From: Methanobacteriota archaeon
Lineage (GTDB): Archaea; Thermoplasmatota; E2; JACPAO01; JAHWKR01
Direction of reading: 5' to 3'
Assembly: GCA_019347805.1 (NCBI GenBank)
Contig: JAHWKR010000005.1
Coordinates: 1-64,000, forward strand
DNA length: 64,000 nt
Of the stretch, positions 8,237-16,271 are shown one piece after another. The notes beneath the pieces are model-generated. The model was not told where the DNA came from. It saw only the letters and a program-made list of their open reading frames with translations, and did not search any database. Positions within the stretch are counted from its first letter, which is position 1; every line of letters starts with the position of its first letter. The translations under genes were made by a program, and so were the position numbers.

Positions 8237-8260
8237 CATGGCGGACGACGAAGGCCCGGC

Positions 8261-8273
8261 GGATAAGGGTGTC
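8261..8273 (-). promoter_or_regulatory. Promoter of the molybdoenzyme-fdhD operon
   Basis: The minus strand reads CGACACCCTTATC ending 8261, centred about 28 nt upstream of the start at 8236. The same 13-mer occurs in the ArsA/Get3 promoter. Confidence 0.5.
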
Positions 8274-8333
8274 GCGGTGATGGTCGTGTCTTCGGCCGAC
8301 AAGCTCATGACCGGTCGCGCCTCGTCGGCGGGC

Positions 8334-9101
8334 ATGAAGACCGGGTCGGACGCGCCACGACCGATCCCCGCCGGGGACCCGATGGCGAACCGGGTCATGA
8401 TGGACCGTATCGCGGCCCTCTTCGACGCCTCGCGCTCCCGCCCCTGGCCACAGGTCGCCTCTTTCCTCGAAGCCTCTCCGCCGGGCTCCGTGTTGCTCGA
8501 CCTCGCCTCCGGGAACGGCCGACACAGCCTTGTCGCCGCCGAGAAGGGACACCTGCCTGTCGCGGTGGATGTGTCACGCGAACTGCCGCGATTGTTGTCG
8601 GAGCGGGCTTCGGTGGAAGGGCTCGCCGTGGAACCTGTGGAAGGGGATGCCCTGCGGTTGCCGTTTCTAGACGGGGTGTTCGATGCGGCGGTCTTCATCG
8701 CCGGGGTGCACTGCATCCGCGGCCGGGCGAATCGCTTGCAGGCGCTCGGCGAACTGCGCCGGGTGATGAAGCCTCAAGGGTCTGCTCTTGTTTCAGTGTG
8801 GTCTCGTGAACAGGACCGCTTCCGCTCGTTTTTCAAGACCGAGAAAGAACGGCATCCTCTTCGCGTCGACGCGCATCACGAGGCCGGCCTTCCAGGCCCA
8901 CCGCCGGAGTTCGGCGACATCGATATTCCATGGCGCCACGGCATGCCCGAAGAGGTGCCCCGCTTCTTCCACCTCTACGACATGGTCGAGCTGGTCTCCG
9001 ACCTGGAATCAGCCGGGTTCGTTGTCGTGTCACACGAAGCGGCCACGTTGGGACGGAGCGAGACGCCCGACAACCTCTTCGCGACGGTGCGGCCCACCTA
9101 G
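8334..9101 (+). CDS. Trm9-like SAM-dependent methyltransferase
   Basis: A class I methyltransferase of about 255 residues. Its pattern follows the Trm9/ALKBH8 wobble-uridine tRNA methyltransferases: FDASRSRPWP near the start, the SAM motif LLDLASGNGRH, AVDVSRELPRLL, GDALRLPFLDGVFDAAVFIA and the late LVSVWSREQDRF. A tRNA role is therefore likely but not certain. Starts at 8334 and 8382 are both possible; 8382 gives the shortest protein with the whole family pattern. It is divergent from the molybdoenzyme gene, and its stop overlaps that of the convergent ferredoxin gene by 4 nt. Confidence 0.8.
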   Translation: MKTGSDAPRPIPAGDPMANRVMMDRIAALFDASRSRPWPQVASFLEASPPGSVLLDLASGNGRHSLVAAEKGHLPVAVDVSRELPRLLSERASVEGLAVEPVEGDALRLPFLDGVFDAAVFIAGVHCIRGRANRLQALGELRRVMKPQGSALVSVWSREQDRFRSFFKTEKERHPLRVDAHHEAGLPGPPPEFGDIDIPWRHGMPEEVPRFFHLYDMVELVSDLESAGFVVVSHEAATLGRSETPDNLFATVRPT

Positions 9102-9511
9102 ACGCGACAATCCTCGCCGTCGCAAAGTGTCAGGCCATCCGGGCTCCGCGCCGCCTTGCAGCCCCCAGGGCCGAGCCGATAGCGCAACCGTTCGACCGGC
9201 CCCTTGTTGCCGAGGATGTGGTGGTCGAGGATCTCCAAGGCGTCCTCCGTCTTGAGGTGTGAATACCAGACGCCATCGGGATAGGTCACCATCATCGGAC
9301 CATGACCGCACTGCCCGAGACAGCCCGCGTTGTTGACCCGGATCTCGTCTTTCCTGCCGGCTTCCTTGACCCTTTTTTTGAGGGCATTGCGGATGTCGTC
9401 CGCCGGGCCATCGTTCGGACACTCCGGGCCCTTCGTGCAGACGAAGACGTGGAACGCATAGGGATGGTCCTGGCCATGCTCCACCGGGCGGTCCCGAGGA
9501 CGATGCTCCAT
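9098..9511 (-). CDS. Thioredoxin-like [2Fe-2S] ferredoxin
   Basis: A 137-residue electron-transfer protein of the thioredoxin-like [2Fe-2S] family (NuoE-like fold). The cluster ligands are seen as VFVCTKGPEC in the N-terminal part and NNAGCLGQCGHGPMMVTYP in the middle. The start giving MEHRPRDRP puts the family fold near the N-terminus. An unusual C-terminal extension carries three more cysteines (GGCKAA, LTLCDGEDCRV). It is convergent with the methyltransferase and has no obvious partner. Confidence 0.87.
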   Translation of the reverse strand: MEHRPRDRPVEHGQDHPYAFHVFVCTKGPECPNDGPADDIRNALKKRVKEAGRKDEIRVNNAGCLGQCGHGPMMVTYPDGVWYSHLKTEDALEILDHHILGNKGPVERLRYRLGPGGCKAARSPDGLTLCDGEDCRV

Positions 9512-9680
9512 CAAGACCGGTTGAGAAGGGAGAGGTAGATGGGGGTTGTGGTCGAGGGGACGGCCATCGATCCGAGCGCGATCGGACAATGGTGTGTCGG
9601 GATGCACTCGAAATCAGAACGTGGCACAAGCCTCACACATCTTCCTCGTCCAACTCCCGTTCCTCGTCCACCTCCCGGAC

Positions 9681-9689
9681 CTTTATCAC
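9681..9689 (+). promoter_or_regulatory. TATA box of the thiamine pyrophosphokinase-like gene
   Basis: CTTTATCAC centred about 29 nt upstream of the ATG at 9714, implying a leaderless mRNA. Confidence 0.55.
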
Positions 9690-9713
9690 GTCTCACCCAT
9701 TGGGCGGCCTTCG

Positions 9714-10436
9714 ATGCCCGAACTCGTCCTCGTCGTCGGCGGCGGTGAACGCCCCCCGGACCACCTCAAGGAAGCCGCCAAGGAGGCCCACCTGTTGGGG
9801 GTCGACGGGGGCGCCCGCTGGATCCTGCGCTGGGGCCTGGTGCCCGCGCGCATCCTGGGTGACCTGGATTCGCTCGACGAGCGCACGCGCACCTATGCCG
9901 ACGGCTTCGGAGCCCCCATCGAGAAGACCCCCGACGAGGTGCATCGCTCCGATCTTGCCCGCGTCGTCGATGTCCTTGTGGGAGAGAACCCGCCCGAGGT
10001 GACCTTCACCGGTTGTGTCGGCACGCGACTGGACCATGTCATGGCCCTCTTCGGCGGCATGGGCCGCCTCGCCGTCTCCGGCGTCAAGACCCGCTTCGTC
10101 GAACGCTGGGGCACCGGATCCGTCGTCACGCCCGAGCATCCCCTCTCGCTCCCCGACCTCGCCGCCGAGCGCGCCACCTTCATGCCCCTCACCCCCGAGG
10201 TGACCGGTCTCATGCTGTCCGGCTTCGACACCGGGGACGACCCACCGACGACGCTCGCGCCGCCCTTCGACGGGCTTTGTGGGGTCCCGATCGTCTCCGA
10301 CCCGGCCGAGGTCGAGGTGGAAAGCGGTGCCGTCCTCGTCGTCGTCCCCCGCCGCGAAGGCGTCCACCCGCCCGAGCCGCGCTCCAAGACCGGCGTCCCC
10401 AGTTATCGCCTCGGCACCCTCGAACGGACCGGATGA
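9714..10436 (+). CDS. Thiamine pyrophosphokinase-like protein
   Basis: A 240-residue protein resembling thiamine pyrophosphokinase, which makes thiamine diphosphate from thiamine and ATP. The N-terminal catalytic domain has LVVGGGERP, LLGVDGGARWIL, the metal-binding ILGDLDSLD motif, a later HRSDLARVVDVL block and TGCVGTRLDHVMALFGGM, all in family order. The C-terminal part is a beta-rich thiamine-binding-like domain. The start is set by the TATA box at 9681-9689. No other thiamine gene is close by. A related pterin pyrophosphokinase activity is an alternative. Confidence 0.78.
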   Translation: MPELVLVVGGGERPPDHLKEAAKEAHLLGVDGGARWILRWGLVPARILGDLDSLDERTRTYADGFGAPIEKTPDEVHRSDLARVVDVLVGENPPEVTFTGCVGTRLDHVMALFGGMGRLAVSGVKTRFVERWGTGSVVTPEHPLSLPDLAAERATFMPLTPEVTGLMLSGFDTGDDPPTTLAPPFDGLCGVPIVSDPAEVEVESGAVLVVVPRREGVHPPEPRSKTGVPSYRLGTLERTG

Positions 10437-10501
10437 GCGCGTCCACCACCCCAGGCTGATGTCGAAAGGTACATGAGCCGTCCCCGGGTCCGCACAAAAG
10501 G

Positions 10502-10939
10502 ATGCCGCTTTCCCTGGACGACCCCCTCTTGTGGGGCATCGTCTTCCTGGTCCTCCTCGTCCTGGAGATCCTGATCGCCGCCAACGTGCGCGCCCACCGC
10601 ACAGCGGCCCAGAAGCGCGCCTACGCCCCCACCACGGCGGCGCCGTCCTTGGCCCCCGAAGAGGACCTCACGGAGATCCTGTCCCGCTTCGCCGAGGACG
10701 AGAAGGGCCACCGCATCGGTGAGACCGTCGGCATGGACGGCGACCTCTTGATCCTCAAGGAGGGCAAGACCTATCGCGCCATCCCCTATGACGCCTTCCG
10801 CCGTGAGGGAGAGACGCTCATCCTCGTCCGCCCCGTCGACCTCGTCGCCGCCGAGAAGCGTGGCGAAGAGTGGCGCGAACGGCAGCACCGCGTCGTCACC
10901 TACAGCGAGGAAGAGGTCCCGAAGGACGACGAGGACTAG
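10502..10939 (+). CDS. Membrane-anchored hypothetical protein
   Basis: A 145-residue protein with one N-terminal membrane helix (LLWGIVFLVLLVLEILIAAN), then a basic stop-transfer segment and a small soluble domain. In that domain HRIGETVGMDGDLLILKEG and TYRAIPYDAFRREGETLIL look like a small beta-barrel. The C-terminus is acidic (SEEEVPKDDED). I do not recognise the family with confidence. It ends 11 nt before pth2 on the same strand, so the two are probably cotranscribed. Confidence 0.8.
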   Translation: MPLSLDDPLLWGIVFLVLLVLEILIAANVRAHRTAAQKRAYAPTTAAPSLAPEEDLTEILSRFAEDEKGHRIGETVGMDGDLLILKEGKTYRAIPYDAFRREGETLILVRPVDLVAAEKRGEEWRERQHRVVTYSEEEVPKDDED

Positions 10940-10950
10940 GAGCCCTTGCC

Positions 10951-11310
10951 GTGTCGGACGAGATGAAGATGGTGATCGTCGTCGACCGCTCCATCAAGAT
11001 GGGGCCCGGCAAGATGGCCGCCCAGGTCGGACACGCCGCCGTCTCGTGCGCCCTTGCCGCCGAACGCTACGACAAGCGCAACTTCGATGCCTGGATGGCC
11101 GAGGGACAACAAAAAGTGGTCGTGCGGGTCGACACCACCAAGGAATTGTTGCGCACCAAGATGGCCGCCGATGACCTGGGCCTCACGAACGCCCTCATCA
11201 AGGACGCCGGCCACACCCAGCTCGCCCCCGGCACCACCACCTGCCTCGGCATCGGCCCCGCCAAACAATCGGTGTTGGACCAGGTGACGGGTGACCTGAA
11301 GCTGCTTTAG
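10951..11310 (+). CDS. pth2: Peptidyl-tRNA hydrolase 2
   Basis: Releases tRNA from prematurely dropped peptidyl-tRNA. The 119 residues match the archaeal/eukaryotic Pth2 family: IKMGPGKMAAQVGHAAVSC at the N-terminus with the catalytic Lys-Gln-His region, QKVVVRVD, and TQLAPGTTTCLGIGPA near the end. I start at GTG 10951, which has GGAG 8 nt upstream; ATG 10963 is an alternative. It follows the membrane-anchored protein by 11 nt and its stop overlaps the stop of the convergent lipoprotein gene. Confidence 0.94.
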   Translation: MSDEMKMVIVVDRSIKMGPGKMAAQVGHAAVSCALAAERYDKRNFDAWMAEGQQKVVVRVDTTKELLRTKMAADDLGLTNALIKDAGHTQLAPGTTTCLGIGPAKQSVLDQVTGDLKLL

Positions 11311-12413
11311 CGGATGACAGCGTGGCTGTGGTCTGTTCGCCTGACCCCGTCCGGCAACCGGATGTCGTACTGGTGGTAGGCCATGCCCATCGTGTAGGTG
11401 CCGCCGGGGCCGACGACGAGGTCTTCGAGCGTCCAGTCGCCATCGGGGTCGGACGCTTCGTGGAACGCGACGGTGAACCTCTGGTCGCCGCTGCTTTCGG
11501 TGGTGTAGGTGGTGCCGTCGGGGGCGGTGTCGCGGATGCGGTACATGCCCGGGCCAAAGGCGAAGACTCCGTGCATGAGGGTGAGGCGGTTGAAGCCGCC
11601 TTCGATCGTGATGGTGCGCGAGAAGGCAGGTTCTTCAGGGATGGTGAGGAACTGTCCGTAATCGATCGCGGTGTGGAGGCCGCGCGGGACGGTGACCCAG
11701 CCGGTGTAGTCGTAGCCGTGCGCGACGACCTCCCAGGTGCCGATGACGGACTCGAAGCGTACGACCTCGTGTTGGGCGGCGTCGTAGACGAGCTTCATGC
11801 CGGCATCGAGCGGGACGGGACTGATGGCGCCGTAGATAGCATCGGTCGGCTGGGGTTCGCGCTCCGGTGGGTCGAAGCGCACGGTGGCCGTGAGGCCGTC
11901 GACGCGTTCGACGGTGGCGAGGAACGGGGAGGTCCCGAAGGTGGTCTCCCAACTCTCGCCTTGGACGAGCGGGAAACGCAGCGGTTCGAAACGCACATTG
12001 TGCAATGCGTAGGACAGGTCGGCCGCGATGTCGCCGAAAGCAGGGGCGTGGTAGGCGATCGCTTCCTTGTGCCACCCTTCGTGGGGCATGCCGACGAGGT
12101 AGCCATCCTCGGTCCGGTCGGCCACCACGCGGACCAGTTCGGGGGCGGTGGGAAAAAGATCGGACTGGAAGCGGATGCGCCACCATTCGCCGGGGACGAG
12201 CCGTGGGGGAGCATCGAGCGTGGCGGACAGGTCGGGTCCGACCGCGGGTCCGGTGACGACCTCGCCGTAGGTGGGGTCGGGTCGGTCGGCGTCGATCTCG
12301 ATATCAGGCGTCCGCTCCATGGCGGGGGTCGGTTCGTCGGGGCCGGTGCATCCGGCAAGGAAGAGGGCGACGATCAAGGCGACAATAGGCGCTGACGGAA
12401 TCCTTCGGTTCAT
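11307..12413 (-). CDS. Lipoprotein of unknown function
   Basis: A 368-residue exported lipoprotein. The signal peptide ends in the lipobox LAGC (VALFLAGCTGPDEP). The mature part is beta-rich with recurring GEWWRIRF-, DGYLVGM- and GPGMYRIRDTAPDGTTY-like segments. A GTG at 12419 would overlap the stop of the RDD gene (GTGA); the ATG at 12413 is the other choice. Third gene of the PadR-RDD-lipoprotein operon. A distant likeness in pattern (W-x-G-x-x-W near the N-terminus) to the lipoprotein at 43931-45454 is visible, but homology is not certain. Confidence 0.82.
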   Translation of the reverse strand: MNRRIPSAPIVALIVALFLAGCTGPDEPTPAMERTPDIEIDADRPDPTYGEVVTGPAVGPDLSATLDAPPRLVPGEWWRIRFQSDLFPTAPELVRVVADRTEDGYLVGMPHEGWHKEAIAYHAPAFGDIAADLSYALHNVRFEPLRFPLVQGESWETTFGTSPFLATVERVDGLTATVRFDPPEREPQPTDAIYGAISPVPLDAGMKLVYDAAQHEVVRFESVIGTWEVVAHGYDYTGWVTVPRGLHTAIDYGQFLTIPEEPAFSRTITIEGGFNRLTLMHGVFAFGPGMYRIRDTAPDGTTYTTESSGDQRFTVAFHEASDPDGDWTLEDLVVGPGGTYTMGMAYHQYDIRLPDGVRRTDHSHAVIR

Positions 12414-12415
12414 GA

Positions 12416-13150
12416 TCACACCTGCACGACGATGGTGTCCACGATCTTGTCACTGACCCGTTGCCGGTCCTTGTGGAGGAACACCAGCATGACGAGGGTG
12501 TCGAGGAAGAGCAGGAACGGATTGAGTTTCACGAGGTTCCGGAGGATCGACTCGCGGTAGGTCATCGGTGCCCCGTCGATCCGCATCACCCGGAGTCCAA
12601 GGGCGCGCTTGCCCAGCGAGCGGCCTTCGTGCTTTTCGAACCAGCCGTAGTACCCGAGAATGACGATCGTGGTCGCGGCGGAGATCGCCGCCTGGACGTA
12701 CGCGGGCAGGCGGAGGTCGTGGTATCCCCAGGGGACCAGCCATTCGAGCCCGGTGCTGTTGGCGTTGCCGAAGCCGTGCGAGAAGTGACCGAAGGCGATG
12801 GTGGCGGCACTGTGGACGAACGAGACGGCGATGAGGAGCAGGAAGGTGTCGATGAGGAACGCACCCAGACGGGGTCCGAAGCGTGCACGTTCGATGGGGC
12901 GGGCGAGCGGCAGCACGATGGCGTCGGCAAGGGCGGATTCACCACCGGAATCGACGAGGGCGAGCTCGAGGTCTTGCCGCGTCACCTCAGCGTGCCCAGC
13001 CTGCAGGGCCCGTGCTTCGCCCGCGGCATGGAGATGGCTCATGATCTCGTACGTGACACCGGCGCGTTCCGGGTCCCCCAGGGCATAACGGGCGAGGATG
13101 CGGCGGACGGTCTCGTCCAACCAGGTGCGGGCGTCAGGTGTCATCTGCAT
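12416..13150 (-). CDS. RDD-family membrane protein with N-terminal helical domain
   Basis: A 244-residue protein. Residues about 1-80 are a soluble helical domain (YEIMSHLHAAGEARAL... ELALVDSGG) that resembles the HAAS-type domains often encoded next to PadR regulators. The rest is an RDD membrane domain: ERARFGPRLGAFLIDTFLLL carries the Arg and Asp of the name, followed by two more membrane segments and GRSLGKRALGLRVMRIDG. It starts 3 nt after the PadR stop and overlaps the lipoprotein start. The RDD part may act in transport or stress sensing; PadR regulation is inferred from position. Confidence 0.85.
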   Translation of the reverse strand: MQMTPDARTWLDETVRRILARYALGDPERAGVTYEIMSHLHAAGEARALQAGHAEVTRQDLELALVDSGGESALADAIVLPLARPIERARFGPRLGAFLIDTFLLLIAVSFVHSAATIAFGHFSHGFGNANSTGLEWLVPWGYHDLRLPAYVQAAISAATTIVILGYYGWFEKHEGRSLGKRALGLRVMRIDGAPMTYRESILRNLVKLNPFLLFLDTLVMLVFLHKDRQRVSDKIVDTIVVQV

Positions 13151-13153
13151 GGG

Positions 13154-13501
13154 TCATTCTCCTTCCAAGAGCCGCGCGATCGCTTCGGCGTAGGTCTTCC
13201 ATTCCTCGACAAGGGCGGCCCGGTGTTCGATGCCCCGGGGCGTGATGCGGTAGTACTTCCGGGGCGGGACGCCCGGCTCGACCTCGCGCCAACTGCTCGT
13301 GATGTGGCCTTCCTTCTCGAGCGCGTGGAGCGCGGGATAGACGTTGCCTTCGGCGAGTTCAAGCACACCGCCGGTGCGGTCGCGGATCGCGGTGATGATC
13401 TCGTAGCCGTAGCGTTCCCGTTCGCCCACGAGCTGGAGGATGGCGAGCCTGGTGCTGCCCTTGCGGAATTGTTGGGTCCAGCGGCTTACGTCCTCTACCA
13501 C
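13154..13501 (-). CDS. PadR-family transcriptional regulator
   Basis: A 115-residue winged-helix regulator of the PadR family: STRLAILQLVGERERYGYEI, the wing region LELAEGNVYPALHALEKEGH and the PRKYYRITPRG strand. The GTG at 13501 lies about 35 nt downstream of the TATA box at 13534-13540; an ATG at 13528 would fall upstream of the predicted transcript start. It is first in an operon with the RDD protein and lipoprotein and probably represses it. Two 8-bp palindromes flank the predicted start site. Confidence 0.9.
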   Translation of the reverse strand: MVEDVSRWTQQFRKGSTRLAILQLVGERERYGYEIITAIRDRTGGVLELAEGNVYPALHALEKEGHITSSWREVEPGVPPRKYYRITPRGIEHRAALVEEWKTYAEAIARLLEGE

Positions 13502-13503
13502 AG

Positions 13504-13540
13504 AGGTACCTATGGTGCAGAGGCACATGTGGTTGATATA
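13504..13540 (-). promoter_or_regulatory. PadR operon promoter with two palindromes
   Basis: The minus strand has a TATA box TATATC (13534-13540). Two perfect 8-bp palindromes, CACATGTG (13524-13531) and AGGTACCT (13504-13511), follow with centres 20 bp apart, about two helical turns. They straddle the predicted transcript start near 13512. Autoregulation by PadR is an inference. Confidence 0.4.
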
Positions 13541-13587
13541 CCTAGCGGTGGTGTTGGAGGACCGGAGCGACCGGCGCCTGATGCCCG

Positions 13588-14433
13588 TCACAAGGAAGAC
13601 TGCGGGAACCGGAGTGGTCGACCCACCGGACCCGCGTCCCACACCCAGGTCCCCGCGACGAGGTGGTAGGCCAAGACGGAGGCCGCGAGCACCACCGTGG
13701 CCCAGACGAGAAGCCGCAGGGCCGCCTCGGGTGCCTCGATGAGGCGCGCCATCCCGAACCGTTCCGTGGTTCCGTCGTTGTGTCGGATGGTCCCCTCGAC
13801 ATGCGACGCTTGCCGCCTGAGATGCCGCACCGAATCGGAGAGCGAGCGCTGCGCCCGAGACAGGAGATAGGCGAAGAGGGCGCCCAGTACGAGCGGAAGT
13901 CCGAACGAGGCCGATTGGGCATAACCCGCGACGAGCACCGGGAACGCTCCCCAAGCGAGCGCGAAGACGTGCGCGTTGTGCAACCGGCCACCGAAGAGCT
14001 CCAAATTGTAAGCGACCACCAGGAACACCCCCACCGGCACCAACCAAAGGATCGCCACGTCGCTGATGTGCGCCGCCCACAAGCCGAGCGCGGCCGCGCC
14101 GGTGAGGCCGACAAGGGCGAGCGCGACAAGCGCGTTCGTGGGGATCGTGGTCTTGAGCGGACGTCCCTTCAGTTCATCCAACGCGTGTGCCGCGAGCCCC
14201 ATGGCGAGGAAGAACGCCGCCAAAGTCAAAACGAGTAGATAGAGGTCGAGGACCGGCACCAAAGCCGCACCGAAGACGACGAAAGAGAGATGCATCAACG
14301 TGTACGGCGGATGCAACAAGGTCCACCAGGCGCGCCAACCATGCGTGCCGCGGGCGTAGTATGCCGCGGCGGTCGGGAGATCTTCGTTATCCGCTGCAGT
14401 GCCGCCGTCGGCCACGGTCGCCCGCCCCCTCAT
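13588..14433 (-). CDS. Polytopic membrane protein, possibly prenyltransferase-like
   Basis: A 281-residue protein with about seven hydrophobic segments. The stretch LAAHALDELKGRPLKTTIP in a loop between membrane segments resembles the polar loops of UbiA-type prenyltransferases, but the standard NDxxDxxxD motifs are not intact, so the assignment is weak. Its ATG overlaps the stop of the UbiE-like methyltransferase gene by 4 nt (14430-14433). This suggests joint work on a lipid or quinone. The promoter should lie upstream of that gene. Confidence 0.6.
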   Translation of the reverse strand: MRGRATVADGGTAADNEDLPTAAAYYARGTHGWRAWWTLLHPPYTLMHLSFVVFGAALVPVLDLYLLVLTLAAFFLAMGLAAHALDELKGRPLKTTIPTNALVALALVGLTGAAALGLWAAHISDVAILWLVPVGVFLVVAYNLELFGGRLHNAHVFALAWGAFPVLVAGYAQSASFGLPLVLGALFAYLLSRAQRSLSDSVRHLRRQASHVEGTIRHNDGTTERFGMARLIEAPEAALRLLVWATVVLAASVLAYHLVAGTWVWDAGPVGRPLRFPQSSL

Positions 14434-15254
14434 GCGGACGCGCCCCGCGCCAAGACGACCGGCTTGTCCTCGGCCTGACGAGCCTCCGCCCTGGCCGTGG
14501 ACTCCACCGACACTGCTTCCTCCGCCTTGCGCCCCCACATGACCAGACCTCCACCGAGGCTCATGAGCCGATGGTCCACGTCCACCAGACCTGCTGATCC
14601 GAACGCCTCCGTCAACCGTTCGACGCTCCACTCGGAATAGAACCGCTCGATGTTCGGCCCCAGGAACCGCCCCACCTCATGCCAACCGCGCGAATGCAAC
14701 CGGCCGGCGGTCGGTAGCACGACACGCGTGTGCGCCTTCCACAGCGCCTTCCAGAGCGGCCCTGGCGGGACATGGAACTCGATGAACCCGACGAAACCAC
14801 CGGGCTTCACGACCCGCACGAGATCGGCGAGCGTCGCGGCCGGGTCCTGCACGTACCGGAACAGGTAGGAGAAGGTCACCGCATCGACCGAGTCGTCCGC
14901 AAACGGGAGGCGGCCGGCCGTGCCGAGCGTGAGCACCACACGACCCCCGGCATCGGCGGGAGAACGTTCCAGGTTCTTTCGCGCCGTCCCCAACATCCCC
15001 GGTGATTGGTCGACGCCGACCACGGAACAACCGGTCTTGGCGACAAGCGCGCGGGCGATCCCCGCCGTCCCTGTGGCCACGTCCAACACCTGGCTGTCCG
15101 CATCGACCCCCGCCTCGCGAGCCGCCTCGACCAATCGCTTGCGCCAGCGTCCATACTGGCCGTAGGAAAGGATGGCCGCCTGTCGGTCATAGCCGTCCGA
15201 GGCTCCATCGAAGAGCCGCACCGCGAAGCCGGGTCGTGTGCCGTCGGCGTCCAT
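14430..15254 (-). CDS. UbiE/MenG-like methyltransferase
   Basis: A 274-residue class I SAM methyltransferase of the UbiE/COQ5 type. Visible motifs are FDGASDGYDRQAAILSYGQ, the SAM motif VLDVATGTAGIARAL, VVGVDQSPGMLGTARKN, LPFADDSVDAVTFSYLFRYV and LVRVVKPGGFVGFIEF. UbiE-like enzymes methylate quinone precursors, which fits the coupled membrane protein downstream. The ATG at 15254 puts the family start in place; upstream the frame would run on without family similarity. The C-terminal 20 or so residues are Ala- and Glu-rich and not conserved. Confidence 0.82.
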   Translation of the reverse strand: MDADGTRPGFAVRLFDGASDGYDRQAAILSYGQYGRWRKRLVEAAREAGVDADSQVLDVATGTAGIARALVAKTGCSVVGVDQSPGMLGTARKNLERSPADAGGRVVLTLGTAGRLPFADDSVDAVTFSYLFRYVQDPAATLADLVRVVKPGGFVGFIEFHVPPGPLWKALWKAHTRVVLPTAGRLHSRGWHEVGRFLGPNIERFYSEWSVERLTEAFGSAGLVDVDHRLMSLGGGLVMWGRKAEEAVSVESTARAEARQAEDKPVVLARGASA

Positions 15255-15360
15255 CGGGACGGGGGAAGGGAGCGGCGCTATTGAGGGTTGTCCAAGTCCC
15301 GGCCAGAGCCGGAGCGCCATGGCGGCGCGCCATACCGTGCAGGTCCGCCCGAAGGCCGAG

Positions 15361-15675
15361 CTAGTATTGGCGCCAGCGATGCCCGCATTCGACGCACTCG
15401 GCGAACATGGTCGGCGGTTCGTCCGAGCGGCGGGTCTGCCGGAAATCGGCATATGCCTTGCCGTGTCCGCACTTCGGACACTCGGTGTCGGTGAGGCTGC
15501 GCGTCTCGATGGTGCGCGAGTTCTCGTCCAGGATGAGCGTCTCCTTCCCGCTCGCCTTCTGCGTCACGACCTGGGGTCCGCTGGCCGCCACCTCGACCTC
15601 GCATTTCTTGCACTCGAGCTTCCGGGTCTTGCGGTCCGGGTAGACGAGGGATTTGCACTGCGGACAGAAAGGCAT
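15361..15675 (-). CDS. tfs: Transcription elongation factor TFS (RPB9/TFIIS-like)
   Basis: A 104-residue protein with two zinc ribbons: MPFCPQCKSLVYP with ECKKC at the N-terminus, and TECPKCGHGKA with AECVECGHRWRQY at the C-terminus. The acidic DE pair before PPTMF matches the hairpin that reaches into the RNA polymerase active site to stimulate transcript cleavage. The length and C-terminus are typical of archaeal TFS. It stands 71 nt downstream of the NUDIX gene on the same strand. Confidence 0.93.
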   Translation of the reverse strand: MPFCPQCKSLVYPDRKTRKLECKKCEVEVAASGPQVVTQKASGKETLILDENSRTIETRSLTDTECPKCGHGKAYADFRQTRRSDEPPTMFAECVECGHRWRQY

Positions 15676-15746
15676 GAGAGGCGAATGAGTCGGGTCGCCC
15701 TTGAAAGCGTATCGGTGGCGGAGTCACGTTTCCACCCCGTTGGTCT

Positions 15747-16271
15747 TCACCCGAGGAGCGAACGATGACCGGCCGCACCGGCATAGGGACAGCCCTCGTC
15801 GTCGCAGGAACGGATGTCGCGATAGCGGCTCGTGACCCGGGATTCGATGATGTCGAGCGCGTGGCCGATGATGTGGGCATGGTCGAACGCGAGCCTGGGC
15901 AGCTTCCCGAGGTCGTACCAGCGCGCCTCCTTGACGTCGCTCGCCCCGCGCACACCTTCGGCGCGCGACGGGTCCTTCGGGACGCCATAGAACGCCACCG
16001 AGACGTTGTGCTGTCGCGGGTCGCGCTTCGGGTCGCTGAAGACCCCGACAAGCCCACGCAAGGTCACCTCCAGACCCGTCTCCTCCTTGGCCTCACGCAG
16101 CGCCGCTCGCTCGACACGCTCCCCCTCATCGACATAACCACCCGGCAGCGCCCACACGGCACCTTCCACCGGTTCCTTGCGCCGGACCAGAAGGATCCGT
16201 CCGGTATGGTGAACGACCGTGTCCACCGTCAAACCCGGCATGCGATGACCATCGATCGTCTCAGGCGCCAT
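15747..16271 (-). CDS. NUDIX hydrolase
   Basis: A 174-residue NUDIX protein. The box is complete: GGYVDEGERVERAALREAKE followed by ETGLEV, giving the Mg-binding REAKEE. Upstream TVDTVVHHTGRILLVRRKEP and the W-x-LPGG lead-in resemble the ADP-ribose pyrophosphatase/MutT-like branch. The C-terminal tail has two cysteines (RSCDDEGCPYAG). It overlaps the DUF531 gene by 11 nt, so the two are probably cotranscribed. The substrate is unknown. Confidence 0.88.
   Translation of the reverse strand: MAPETIDGHRMPGLTVDTVVHHTGRILLVRRKEPVEGAVWALPGGYVDEGERVERAALREAKEETGLEVTLRGLVGVFSDPKRDPRQHNVSVAFYGVPKDPSRAEGVRGASDVKEARWYDLGKLPRLAFDHAHIIGHALDIIESRVTSRYRDIRSCDDEGCPYAGAAGHRSLLG

Noticed and set aside
8239-8716. 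An N-terminal extension of the molybdoenzyme
   Set aside because: The added 160 residues are Ser/Arg/Thr-rich and antisense to the Trm9-like gene; the TATA box at 8261 supports the shorter start.
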